Assembly: GCA_038252405.1 (NCBI GenBank)
Contig: JBBSAJ010000008.1
Coordinates: 1-64,000 of the forward strand
Direction of reading: 5' to 3'
DNA from: DATCDE01 sp038252405
Lineage (GTDB): Bacteria; Actinomycetota; Actinomycetes; Prado026
Length of the DNA: 64,000 bases
A program made the position numbers and the translations under genes. Under the pieces are notes generated by a model that worked only from the letters and a program-made list of their open reading frames with translations, was not told the DNA's origin and did not search any database. Of this stretch, positions 45,592 to 54,091 are shown piece by piece. Position 1 is the stretch's first letter, and each line of letters opens with the position of its first letter.

Positions 45592-46901
45592 GGCGTCGGT
45601 CCTGTGTAGAAGCGGAACGGATCAACTGCGGCATGCTCCCAGGGCCACAGCGGTTCCAGGTTGTCGAGGGTGTGCCCTCCGCCCTGCCACCTCGGGACGA
45701 TGTGGTTCAGCTCCTTTGGCACACCGAGTTCATCCTGCAGCGGAGGCTTCCCGGCCTCCATGCGGGCTAGGTTCGACGCACTGTACTCGCCTTCGAGGGC
45801 GTCGTTAGCTGCGTTCTTCCAGTACCTCGCACGAACCGTGGACCACGATGGCGAGTTCCCAGCCCTCGTCAAGTTCTCGATTGGATCGCCGACCCTCCAG
45901 CCAGTTGCTGCGGTGTCTGCGGCGCGCCGCCGCAGAACGTCCTGAATGACGGACATCCGCGGGGTGGTGATGTTGTCGCCGATCATGGCCAGCTGGTTCT
46001 CGGTCAGCTGACTGACGTCGTAGCACTTCGTCTGCCAGTCCTCGGAGGCGTTGGCCCGCTCGTGGAAGCAGTACTTCCCATCCAGCTGCCCGATGAACTC
46101 CCGCTCAGGCTCCGGGCCGGTCATGTGGAGGATCGGAAGGGTGTATGCGGGCGGGACCTGCAGGCTCTCCGGGATGCTGTAGACCGAGACGGCCAGGTCG
46201 CTGCCGCTGTGCGTGTTGGCGGCGGGGGTGGTGGAGGCAGTCGGCAGCGGGGTCGTGGCCGGCGGCAGCGGCGGCGGCGGGGTCCCGGTGATGATCGGGA
46301 CCGGGATCTCGTCCGGCTTGGGGGTGGTGCAGTGCCCGCTGACGAGGACCTCACCGGCCGGGCACTGGGTGCCGTGCCCGCTCGCGGGTGTCTTGGTGCC
46401 GGTGGACACGCCCCCGGTGGCCTTCGTCTTGGCCTTGGTCGGCGCGCTTGGCTTCGCCGTGGTTGTCCGGCCCGCGGGGTGCGCGTGGGACCCGCTGCTG
46501 CTGCTGGAGGACGACGTTCGGGTGCCTGTCGAGATGGCCTGTGCCGCGCGCGCGATCGCGGCAGCGCTGTAGAACCCGGCGGTGCGCTCGCTCATTGCCA
46601 TCGCGTCGCCGCTACGCTCGGAAAGTGCAGCGACCTGCTCAGCGCTGACGACGGTTCCCTCCCCGGCCACCTCTTGCGCCCGGATCTCCGCGGCGGTGGC
46701 CTGCGCCACGTCCGCCTCGTAGTTGGTCTCGCTCAGGCGGATGTCTGCCGGCGTGACCCAGACGGGAAGTCCGCCAGCCGGCTCTCCGCCGCCCGCCCAG
46801 CCTGCTCGCAGCCCGGACGGGTCGTTGTTGCTGACCGGGTTGCCGCCGGCGTACGCGTACGGGTTGCCGGCGTTGACCAAGGTCGTGGGAGGTGAACGCA
46901 C
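45588..46901 (-). CDS. Rhs C-terminal tip with HNH-type nuclease toxin domain
   Basis: The first ~30 codons are the conserved Rhs core end (NAGNPYAYAGGNPVSNNDPS), after which sequence becomes unique, as in polymorphic toxins. A Ser/Thr/Pro/Lys linker follows (residues ~120-220), with a CPAGEVLVSGHC Cys pair. The last ~90 residues form the toxin: SWSTVRARYWKNAANDAL, then PKELNHIVPRWQGGGHTLDN and LEPLWPWEHAAVDPFRF, an HNH/treble-clef-like His pattern used by nuclease tips. The frame is shifted against the core; a GTG at 46901 could start it separately. Predicted target: DNA or RNA (family inference). Confidence 0.75.
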   Translation of the reverse strand: MRSPPTTLVNAGNPYAYAGGNPVSNNDPSGLRAGWAGGGEPAGGLPVWVTPADIRLSETNYEADVAQATAAEIRAQEVAGEGTVVSAEQVAALSERSGDAMAMSERTAGFYSAAAIARAAQAISTGTRTSSSSSSSGSHAHPAGRTTTAKPSAPTKAKTKATGGVSTGTKTPASGHGTQCPAGEVLVSGHCTTPKPDEIPVPIITGTPPPPLPPATTPLPTASTTPAANTHSGSDLAVSVYSIPESLQVPPAYTLPILHMTGPEPEREFIGQLDGKYCFHERANASEDWQTKCYDVSQLTENQLAMIGDNITTPRMSVIQDVLRRRAADTAATGWRVGDPIENLTRAGNSPSWSTVRARYWKNAANDALEGEYSASNLARMEAGKPPLQDELGVPKELNHIVPRWQGGGHTLDNLEPLWPWEHAAVDPFRFYTGPTP

Positions 46902-49149
46902 CGGTCGTCGGGTCGTACCAGCGGGCGTTCATGTTCACCAGACCCGTGCCGGAGGTCCAGCCGCCCTGGTACCCCAGCTTCGTGGTGGACGTCCCGGTGG
47001 TGGAGTCGACGGTGCCGTACGGGGTGTACGCCGTCGTCGCGGCCACGGTGCCGGTCGGGGACACCTGCGCGAGGACGTCGCCGCGGCTGTTGGTGAACGC
47101 GAACGTGGTGGACGCCCCGGTCTTCACCGACAGCAGCCCAGCGGCCCGGCCGTACGTGGACGACCCGTCGGTCACCGGGGACGTCTCGGTGCCGGCGTAG
47201 GTGAACGTCGCGGTGCCGGCGGTCAGCAGCCGGCCGAGACCGTCGTAGGTGTTGACGGAGCCGCCGTCGGAGGCGAGCTGGTCGTACGCGTTGTGCTGCG
47301 TGCTGCGGGTGCCCAGGCTGGTGGTGGTCGTCGCGAGGGTGCCGCGCGCGGTATACGTGTACGTTGTGGTTCCGGCGGTCAGCAGCCGGTCCCGCGCGTC
47401 GTACGTCGCGGTGGTGCCGTTGACGCTGGTCCGGTTGCCGTTCGCGTCGTAGGTGTACGTCTCCCCACCGCCGCCGGGCTTCGTCCAGCTGAGGAGGCGC
47501 TGGGAGCGGTCGTAGGTGTAGGTGTTCGTCCCGACCCCGGCGCCTGTCCCGACGACGGTCTGGGAGGTGACCAGGTCCCCGGTGAAGGTGTCCTGGTACC
47601 CGTAGACGGTGGTGCCGGCCTGCGCGACGGTGTCGGAGGTGACCCGCCCGGCCGCGTCGTAGCCGAGGGTCTCCACCGGGCCCCCCGTGCCGTAGGTGAC
47701 GGTCGTCGGGCGGTCCGCCGCGTCGTAGCCGTAGGCGATCGTCGCGCCGGACACCGGGTCGACCACGCTCGCCAGCTGCCCGCCCGTGTAGGTGTAGCTG
47801 GCGGTCCCGGCCGCGTCGGTGCGGGTCGCGACCCGTCCGGCCGCCGTGTAGGTGAACGACGACGCCCCGGCCGGACCGGCGCTGGAGACGAGCAGGTTAC
47901 GGTCGTCGTAGGTGAACGTCTGCGCCGCGTTCGTGCCGACCTTCGCCGAGACCAGCCGCCCGACCGGGTCGTAGCTGAACGCCAGCGACGGTGTTGCGAC
48001 CTCCGCGCCCGCACCCGACTGGGAGACCAGCTGCCCGTAGGAGTCGTAGCCGTAGGACACGGTCACCCCGCCGGGCTTCGAGACGGAGGCCAGCTGTCCG
48101 GACACGTCGTAGGTGTAGGTGGTCTGCCGATCGGACAGCGTGGTCTGGCCGGCGGTCGACGGCTCCGTCGAGGTCTCCACCTGGCCCCACGTGTTGTACG
48201 TGACGGTGCGGTCGTACGCGTCGGTCGCGCCCGCGACGCCGAGGCCGGGGCGGGAGCGCACGACGCGGCCGTCCAGGTCGTAGTACACCTGCGAGGTCGA
48301 CGTGGTGGGGCTGGCCGTGGTCCCGGTCGGGATCGTGGTCGCGGTCGGCTGCCCGTTCTCGTTGTATCTGGTGGTGGTGGTGTTGCCCTCGGTGTCGGTC
48401 GTCGCGGTGGTCAGTCCCGCCGCGTCGTAGCCGTAGCTGCGGGACACGACCGCGGTGCCGGACGGTGTGTAGGAGGTGACGGTGGCCGGCTGCCCGTAGC
48501 CGTCCTGACCGGTGGTGTACGTGGTGGTGGTGTACGCCCCGGTCGGGTCGGTGGTCGTGACCGGGCCGAACACTCCGTAGGAGGTGGTCGTGGAGTGCCC
48601 GGTCGGCGGGGTGACCGTGGTTGCCCGGCCCAGGTTGTCGTAGGCGTAGCTGGTCGCCGCACCGTCCGCGTCGACGCTCTTCACCAGCTGCCCGTAGATG
48701 TCGTGGTAGGCGTAGGAGGTGTCCAGCCCGGTGCCGGTGCCCGGCTTGAACAGCACGGCGGTGGCCAGCCATGGTGCGGCACCGGTGCCGAACGTCGCGG
48801 CCGGGGTGCCGCCGGCGTTGACCGTCTGGTCCTCCACCAGCGTCTCGATGTGCCCGTTCGGCGCAACGTCGACGCGGCTGGTCCACCCGGCGCCCGGTGT
48901 GAGGGTGACGTCGAACCCGGAGTCGGTGTAGAACCCGACCGCGAGCTCCGGCGTGGACGCCGCGGCGGCGGTCGACCCGGAGGACACGGTGGCCGTCCCG
49001 GTGGTGGTGCCGTACGCGGCGGTTGTCGTGTCGACTGCGCCGGTGCCGGCGGCGGTGGACAGCCCGGAGTACTCCACCAGGTCCGCGCCGACGTCAGCCG
49101 ACCCGGTCGCGGTGACCCGCCCACTTGAGTGGGTGCGAACAGCTTTCAC
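46639..49149 (-). pseudogene. Rhs/YD-repeat core, 5'-truncated and frameshifted
   Basis: About 755 codons of YD-repeat protein, which forms the beta-cocoon encasing a toxin. Many Tyr-Asp repeats are visible (SYGYDAAGLTTATTDTEGNT; YTYDVSGQLASVSKPGGVTV; YGYDAADRPTTVTYGTGG) and the conserved core end NARWYDPTTGAFTS. After that the frame runs into nonsense to 46639 while the true continuation lies in another frame, implying a small deletion near 46880. The 5' end opens at a GTG inside the terminal repeat and holds only a partial upstream beta domain (HIETLVEDQTVNAGG). Secretion and N-terminal domains of a normal ~1500-2000-residue Rhs protein are missing. Confidence 0.85.
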
Positions 49150-49150
49150 A
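49131..49150 (-). repeat. terminal inverted repeat, right
   Basis: Read inward on the minus strand: TGTGAAAGCTGTTCGCACCC, 18/20 identical to the left end. The Rhs frame's GTG lies at its second base. A short palindrome CCCACTTGAGTGGG (49120-49133) adjoins its inner edge. Confidence 0.85.
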
Positions 49151-49151
49151 T

Positions 49152-49160
49152 GCCTCGTCG
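49152..49160. repeat. target-site duplication, right copy
   Basis: GCCTCGTCG, identical to 43944-43952. One T (49151) lies between it and the terminal repeat, so the exact element end could be off by a base. Confidence 0.85.
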
Positions 49161-50071
49161 AGGAACAGCACCCCGTGGTGGGCCAGGCTGGCCGCCCCCG
49201 GACGGGCGATCCCGCTGCCCCCGCCGACGACCGAGGCGGCCGAGGCGGTGTGGTGCGGTGCCCGGAACGGCGGCCGCTCGAGCAGCGGGCGCCCCACGGG
49301 CAGGGTCCCGGCCACCGAGTGCACGGCGGTCACCTCGAGCGCCTGCTCCCGGGTCAGCGGCGGCAGGATGCCGGGCAGCCGCTCCGCGAGCATGGTCTTC
49401 CCCGCGCCCGGCGGGCCGTGCAGCAGCAGGTGGTGGCCCCCCGCCGCGGCGATCTCCAGCGCGTGCCGCGCCGCCTGCTGGCCGGCCACGTCGCCGAGGT
49501 CGGGCCCGGTCCGGTCCAGTGCGGCCGGTGGGGCGGGCTCCGTCAGCACGGCTTCCCGCTCGCCCCGCAGCACCGCGACGAGCTCGCCCAGCGAACCGAC
49601 GGCGAGCACGCTCAGGTCGGGCACCAGCGCCGCCTCGGCCGCGTTGCCCTCGGCCACCACCACGCGGCTCAGCCCCGCGGCCGCGGCCGCGAGGACGGCA
49701 GGCAGCACCCCTCGCACCGGACGGACCCGGCCGTCCAGCCCCAGCTCGCCGAGCAGCACGAGGTCGGCCACCCACCCGGGCCGCAGCCGCCCCGACGCGG
49801 CCAGCACCCCCACGGCCACGGCCAGGTCGAACCCGCTGCCGCGCTTGGGCAGGGACGCCGGGGACAGGTTGACCGTGAGCCGGTGCTTGGGCCACGGCTC
49901 CCCGGTGTTCAGCACCGCCGCCCGCACCCGGTCCCGGGCCTCGTTGAGCGAAGCGTCCGGCAGCCCCACGAGGGTCAGCCCCGGCAGCCCCGAGGTGAGA
50001 TCGACCTCCACCTCGACGACATGGCCGACCACCCCGACCAGGGCCACCGACCGGGTCCGCGCCAGCGCCAC
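49152..50071 (-). pseudogene. comM: comM 5' fragment (interrupted)
   Basis: Codes for the first ~306 residues of ComM/YifB, a hexameric AAA+ helicase promoting branch migration in natural transformation. The N-terminal ribosomal-S5-like domain (VEVDLTSGLPGLTLVGLPDA; HRLTVNLSPASLPKRGSGFD) and AAA+ Walker A (LLLHGPPGAGKTMLAERLPG) are intact; the frame breaks exactly after Walker B GVLFLDEA and stops 19 codons into the insert. GTG start at 50071 directly after the yraN stop. Any product would lack ATP hydrolysis and the C-terminal half. Confidence 0.95.
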
Positions 50072-50428
50072 TCAGCACACCCCCCGCACGTGGTCGACCA
50101 GCGCCGGGCCGCGGTCGGGCCGTAGCACTCCGACGACATCGATGCGGACGGCGGCCGGGTGCACGCCCCGCTCGGCCAGCCACCGGGCGGCCAGCCGGCG
50201 CAGCCGGGCCGCCTTGCGCGGGGTGACCGCCTCGAGCGGGTCGCCGTACGAGGTGCTGCGCTGGGTCTTGACCTCGCAGACCACCAGCACGTCGCCGTCC
50301 CGGCCGAGGATGTCGATCTCCCCGGCTTCGCAGCGCCAGTTCCGTTCCAGGACCACGATGCCCTGCGCGGCCAGATGCCTGGCCGCGACGTCCTCCCCGT
50401 ACCGGCCGAGCGCATCAGTCGCCCGCAT
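50072..50428 (-). CDS. yraN: YraN/UPF0102 nuclease-fold protein
   Basis: 118-residue Holliday-junction-resolvase-like (restriction-endonuclease fold) protein. The family motif is visible: [40 protein letters not shown] and [12 protein letters not shown], with the E-IDI and CEVK acidic/Lys residues of the nuclease site. ATG at 50428 with GGAGGT seven bases upstream. It directly precedes comM, its usual partner, and probably acts in the same recombination pathway. Biochemical role is not established. Confidence 0.9.
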   Translation of the reverse strand: MRATDALGRYGEDVAARHLAAQGIVVLERNWRCEAGEIDILGRDGDVLVVCEVKTQRSTSYGDPLEAVTPRKAARLRRLAARWLAERGVHPAAVRIDVVGVLRPDRGPALVDHVRGVC

Positions 50429-50530
50429 CCACACCACCTCCGCGACCCACGATGGGCCGTGCGGACTGGCTCGGAGGGGCGGGCTCAGCGGGCGGTGGAC
50501 GACGAGGGCCTGTGGACGACGGGCCCCAGG

Positions 50531-50839
50531 TCAGGACTCGGGGATCTCCAGCTCGCTCTTGGCGAGCTCCTCCACGTTGACGTCCTTGAAGGTGAGGACC
50601 TTGACGTTCTTGACGAACCGGGCCGGCCGGTAGAGGTCCCACACCCAGGCATCGCTCATGGTGACCTCGAAGTACACCTCGCCGTCGGCCGAGCGTACCT
50701 GCAGGTCCACCTTGTTGGTCAGGTAGAAGCGCCGCTCCGTCTCCACCACGTAGGAGAACAGGCCCACCACGTCGCGGTACTCGCGGTAGAGCTGCAGCTC
50801 CATCTCGGTCTCGTACCGCTCGAGGTCCTCGGCACTCAT
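50531..50839 (-). CDS. DUF2469 family protein
   Basis: 102-residue acidic protein conserved in actinobacteria immediately downstream of rnhB (here overlapping it by four bases). Typical stretches are MSAEDLERYETEMELQLYRE, YVVETERRFYLTNKVDLQVR and VKVLTFKDVNVEELAKSELE. No catalytic motif; function unknown. Its presence is a good lineage marker. Confidence 0.9.
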   Translation of the reverse strand: MSAEDLERYETEMELQLYREYRDVVGLFSYVVETERRFYLTNKVDLQVRSADGEVYFEVTMSDAWVWDLYRPARFVKNVKVLTFKDVNVEELAKSELEIPES

Positions 50840-51558
50840 GCGCCCTCCCCGGCTGCGAGCTCCTCGACCCTGGGGGCCCTCACGTCCAGCACCCCTGCAT
50901 CATGCCCCTCCGCGCGGCGGACCGTGACGAAGCACCGTCGATGCTCGGCGCACGGCCCGTGGGCGGCCAGCCGCTGCCGGTGCAGCGGGGTCACATAGCC
51001 CTTGTGGGTGGCGAACTCGTACTCCGGGAACTGCTCGTGCAGGTCCACCATGATCCGGTCCCGGGTCACCTTGGCAAGCACCGACGCCGCGGCCACGCAG
51101 GCCGCCACCCGGTCCCCCTTCCAGACGGCGAGACCCGGCACCCCGAGACCGCGGACCGGGAAGCCGTCGGTGAGCACGTACGCCGGGTCGACGTCGAGGC
51201 GGGCCAGCGCCCGGCGCATGCCCTCAATGTTGGCCACGTGCAGCCCGAGCCGGTCCACCTCGTCGGCGTCCACGACGACCACGGACCAGGCCAGCGCCCG
51301 TTCGCGCACCTCGGCGTACGCCGCCTCCCGGGCCGCCGTCGTGAGCAGCTTGGAGTCGGCCAACCCGGGCACCTGCCCGCGGCGTCCGTCCGGGAGCACG
51401 ACCGCGGCGACCACGAGCGGGCCGGCGCACGCGCCCCGCCCGGCCTCGTCGATGCCGGCGACCGGGGAGAACCCGGCCCTGGCCAGCGCCCTCTCGTAGG
51501 CCCACAGCCCGGAGTCCCGGCGGACGACGACCCGGGGCGGCGCGTCAGGCCGAGTCAT
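50836..51558 (-). CDS. rnhB: ribonuclease HII
   Basis: 240-residue RNase HII, removing misincorporated ribonucleotides and RNA from RNA-DNA hybrids. The signature VAGIDEAGRGACAGPLVVAA holds the Asp-Glu metal site; later acidic residues are in VVVDADEVDRLGLHVANIEG and YVLTDGFPVRGLG. Overlaps the NUDIX gene upstream by 14 bases and DUF2469 downstream by four. Confidence 0.94.
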   Translation of the reverse strand: MTRPDAPPRVVVRRDSGLWAYERALARAGFSPVAGIDEAGRGACAGPLVVAAVVLPDGRRGQVPGLADSKLLTTAAREAAYAEVRERALAWSVVVVDADEVDRLGLHVANIEGMRRALARLDVDPAYVLTDGFPVRGLGVPGLAVWKGDRVAACVAAASVLAKVTRDRIMVDLHEQFPEYEFATHKGYVTPLHRQRLAAHGPCAEHRRCFVTVRRAEGHDAGVLDVRAPRVEELAAGEGA

Positions 51559-52042
51559 CGGAGCTCACCCGCCGGGGCAGCGCGGGCGGACCCTCGGCCA
51601 GCAGCCGGGCCAGCTCGCTGGCGATCGTCGTGGGATAGACCACCGCGTCGGTGGAAGCCAGCTCGTCGAGGCTCCACCAGCGATGCTCGTGCACCGCGCG
51701 TCGCTCCAGCTCGGTGAACCCGCTGACGTCGACGTCGTGCCCGTCGATGCGGACCAGGTAGAAGTACTCGTGCTGGCGGTAGCGCCGGGCGCCGAACGCG
51801 AACGCCGCGGTCCGCTCCCACACCGGCCGCCCGAGGTGGACGCCGGTCAGCCCGGTCTCCTCGGCCAGCTCCCGCAGGGCGCCCTGCTCGTGGGTCTCGC
51901 CCGGGTCCAGGCCGCCGCCCGGGGTGAACCACCAGTCCCCCTCGGCGGGGTTGTCCGGGTCACTGCCGCGGAAGAGCAGCAGCCGGTCGGCGGCGTCCAG
52001 CAACAGGACCCTCGCGGCCTCCCGCTCGATCAGCTCGCCCAC
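51545..52042 (-). CDS. NUDIX hydrolase (copy 1)
   Basis: 165-residue NUDIX pyrophosphohydrolase. The NUDIX box is complete (GGLDPGETHEQGALRELAEE then TG), preceded by ARVLLLDAADRLLLFRGSDP. It would hydrolyse a nucleoside-diphosphate derivative, Mg-dependent. It is adjacent to and clearly paralogous with the next NUDIX gene and overlaps rnhB. Substrate unknown; nucleotide-pool cleaning would suit its rnhB neighbour. Confidence 0.87.
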   Translation of the reverse strand: MGELIEREAARVLLLDAADRLLLFRGSDPDNPAEGDWWFTPGGGLDPGETHEQGALRELAEETGLTGVHLGRPVWERTAAFAFGARRYRQHEYFYLVRIDGHDVDVSGFTELERRAVHEHRWWSLDELASTDAVVYPTTIASELARLLAEGPPALPRRVSSDDSA

Positions 52043-52062
52043 GACTGGCAGCGTACGTCGGC

Positions 52063-52572
52063 TCAGTTCCAGCGCTCGAACGGCTCGTCGATGCGCTCAC
52101 CGCGCAGGAACACCGGGAGCAGCTCGGGCAGCCGGCCGGGGAAGAACCGGGCCGTGCTGGCGGTGATCTCCCCGACCGGCCACCAGCGGTGGCCCACATA
52201 CGCCTCGAGCTCCTCGGGCGTGCGGCCGTCGGCGCGCAGCGGCGGCTCGTGCTCGTCCAGCCGCGCCGTAACGACCAGCTCGTGCTGCAGGAAGCGTCGC
52301 TGCCGGTGGCGGTAGGTCGCGGTGCGCTGCCAGCTGGGCGGGCCGAAGCGGTCGCCGGCCAGCTCGAGGCCGGTCTCCTCCCACAGCTCGCGGACGGCGG
52401 TCTGCTCGACCGACTCGCCGGCCTCCATCCCGCCGCCGGGCAGCTCGTGCCACCGCCCGGTCTCCGGCATCAACGGGTCGATGGTGTGGAACAGCAGCAC
52501 CCGTCCGCCGGCGTCCAGCAGCACCACCCGCACCGACGTCCGTTCGACGTCATACCCCTCCCCCTCCTGCAT
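52063..52572 (-). CDS. NUDIX hydrolase (copy 2)
   Basis: 169-residue NUDIX hydrolase paralogous to its neighbour (VRVVLLDAGGRVLLFHTIDP; NUDIX box GGMEAGESVEQTAVRELWEE). The most likely start, ATG at 52572, lies inside one arm of a long inverted repeat (52569-52675), with AAGGG of the repeat serving as ribosome site. An internal GTG is the alternative. Twenty bases separate it from copy 1, so the pair is probably cotranscribed. Confidence 0.85.
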   Translation of the reverse strand: MQEGEGYDVERTSVRVVLLDAGGRVLLFHTIDPLMPETGRWHELPGGGMEAGESVEQTAVRELWEETGLELAGDRFGPPSWQRTATYRHRQRRFLQHELVVTARLDEHEPPLRADGRTPEELEAYVGHRWWPVGEITASTARFFPGRLPELLPVFLRGERIDEPFERWN

Positions 52573-52675
52573 GAAGGGTCCCTTCTGTGCGTACTGCCGC
52601 AATGTCCCACCCTTCCTGGACGGCGGACGAAGGGTGGCTTTGTGCGACTACACGCACAGAAGGGACCCTTCATGC
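52569..52675. repeat. nested inverted repeat between NUDIX gene and lepB
   Basis: Perfect 24-bp outer arms (52569-52592 and 52652-52675), each containing the small palindrome GAAGGGTCCCTTC or its complement, enclose a second pair CCACCCTTC / GAAGGGTGG (52608-52616, 52629-52637). The ~107-bp structure could fold as a long RNA hairpin or be a REP/MITE-like unit. One arm supplies the ribosome site and start codon of the NUDIX gene; the other lies just after lepB. It may also terminate lepB transcription. Confidence 0.85.
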
Positions 52676-52691
52676 GGGGTGAGGGGCGAGG

Positions 52692-53555
52692 TCAGGTGCG
52701 CGCGAGGGCTCGTCGGCGACGGCGTCTGCGGCGCAGCGCGACGAGCGGGACGGCGCCCGCGAACCCGGCCGCGAGCGGGACGGCGGACGCCCCGGCCGCG
52801 GTCAGCTTGGACTGGTCGAAGGTCGCCGGGACCCGCAGGATCCCGGCATGGCCGACCGGCCAGATGATCACGAAGGCGCGGCCGATGACCTTGTTCGCCG
52901 GCACCGTGCCACCGCCGGGGTCGCCGAGGTGGGAGCGCGAGTCGGCCGACGCGGAGCGGTGGTCGCCCATGACCCACAGCCGACCCTCGGGCACGGTGAT
53001 GTCGAACGGCACGTCCGAGGGGCTGTCACCCGGGTAGAGGTAGGACTTCTCGTCCAGCGGCACGCCGTTCACGGTGACCCGACCCTGGACGTCGCAGCAG
53101 GCGACCCGGTCGCCGGGAACCCCGATGACCCGCTTGATGAAGTCCTTCTCGGACGGCGGGGCGAACCCGAACAGCCCGGCGACCCACTCCGCGGCCTTGG
53201 CGACCGGGTTGGTGGGCTGGGTCACCGTGACCTCGGGGCTGAACGAGTCCAGCCCGTTGAACACCACGATGTCGCCGCGGTGGATGGACCGCAGATGGTA
53301 GACGACCTTGTTGACCAGGACCCGGTCCCCGATCCGCAGGGTGTTCTCCATCGACCCCGAAGGGATGTAGAACGCCTGGACCAGAAAGGTCTTGATCAGC
53401 AGCGCCAGGCCGACGGCGATGATCACCAGGATCGGCAGCTCGCGCCACAGCGACCCCTGCGGCTTGTGCCGGTGCCCGCTGCCGGACGACCCGGAGGCCT
53501 GCGGTTGCTCGGTCACGCCTGGGTCATGGGTGTCGTCAGCGGCCACGTCGTCCAC
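52692..53555 (-). CDS. lepB: signal peptidase I
   Basis: 287-residue type I signal peptidase. A cytosolic Ser/Gly-rich leader precedes the membrane anchor LPILVIIAVGLALLIKTFLV. The catalytic Ser is in FYIPSGSMENTLRIGDRVLV (near residue 67) and the Lys in DFIKRVIGVPGDRV (near 140); box E GDHRSASADSR is intact. It also has a C-terminal membrane helix followed by a stretch of consecutive Arg, common in actinobacteria. It lies downstream of rplS, 39 bases away. Confidence 0.93.
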   Translation of the reverse strand: MDDVAADDTHDPGVTEQPQASGSSGSGHRHKPQGSLWRELPILVIIAVGLALLIKTFLVQAFYIPSGSMENTLRIGDRVLVNKVVYHLRSIHRGDIVVFNGLDSFSPEVTVTQPTNPVAKAAEWVAGLFGFAPPSEKDFIKRVIGVPGDRVACCDVQGRVTVNGVPLDEKSYLYPGDSPSDVPFDITVPEGRLWVMGDHRSASADSRSHLGDPGGGTVPANKVIGRAFVIIWPVGHAGILRVPATFDQSKLTAAGASAVPLAAGFAGAVPLVALRRRRRRRRALART

Positions 53556-53594
53556 GTGCGCGAGCCTATGCGGGGACTACGGAGAACTCGGTGC

Positions 53595-53957
53595 TCAGCT
53601 CGCGCTGGGCGTGTTCGCGCGACGCTCCTTGATGCGCGCGGCCTTGCCGCGGCGCTCACGCAGGAAGTACAGCTTGGCCCGCCGGACGTCACCGCGGGTG
53701 ACGACCTCGATCTTCTCGATGATCGGGGTGTGCAGCGGGAAGGTCCGCTCGACACCGACGCCGTAGCTGACCTTGCGCACGGTGAAGGTCTCCCGGACGC
53801 CAGCACCCTGCAGCCGGATGACCAGGCCCTGGAAGACCTGGATCCGGGACTTGTTGCCCTCCACGACCCGCACGTGCACCTTGAGGGTGTCGCCGGCGCG
53901 GAAGGCGGGAAGGTCGCTACGCAACGAAGCGGCGTCAACGGCGTCCAGGGTGTTCAT
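53595..53957 (-). CDS. rplS: 50S ribosomal protein L19
   Basis: 120-residue ribosomal protein L19 at the 30S-50S interface. Core motifs: [58 protein letters not shown]. The frame opens 10 codons earlier, but the ATG at 53957 gives the family start. Follows trmD after 134 bases in the rpsP-rimM-trmD-rplS order. Confidence 0.96.
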   Translation of the reverse strand: MNTLDAVDAASLRSDLPAFRAGDTLKVHVRVVEGNKSRIQVFQGLVIRLQGAGVRETFTVRKVSYGVGVERTFPLHTPIIEKIEVVTRGDVRRAKLYFLRERRGKAARIKERRANTPSAS

Positions 53958-54091
53958 GTCAGTCTCCTCACAGGTGCCACAGGTCACCCGCGGTCAGTGG
54001 TCGGGTGGTACGAGAACGGCTTCGCGGGCCGCTGGGTCTACCGGGACGGCGCTCCCCTGTGGCAGGGCACCTCGGCGGATCGAGCAGCCCC

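Larger units (their letters stand above)
43953..49151. mobile_element. Rhs toxin-cassette element inserted in comM, no transposase
   Basis: A 5.2-kb segment bounded by 20-bp imperfect inverted repeats and a 9-bp direct duplication of comM. Removing the segment and one duplication joins the two fragments into a 517-codon frame (including stop) reading Leu-Phe-Leu-Asp-Glu-Ala-Pro-Glu-Phe across the joint, the normal ComM sequence. All recognisable genes run on the minus strand: Rhs core, toxin tip, candidate immunity gene and degraded downstream pieces. I see no transposase, integrase or resolvase inside, so it would need mobilisation in trans. The left 1.6 kb is visibly more A/T-rich than the host genes. 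Confidence 0.85.

Noticed and set aside
43953..49151. AbaR/Tn7-like island in comM
   Set aside because: No TniA/TnsB-type transposase, target-selection ATPase or resistance cargo is present, and the 9-bp duplication does not fit the 5-bp duplications of that group.
53958..54091. Coding-like plus-strand stretch (WYENGFAGRWVYRDGAPLWQ) between trmD and rplS
   Set aside because: No start codon or ribosome site, short, and antisense within a conserved operon gap; kept as curiosity only.
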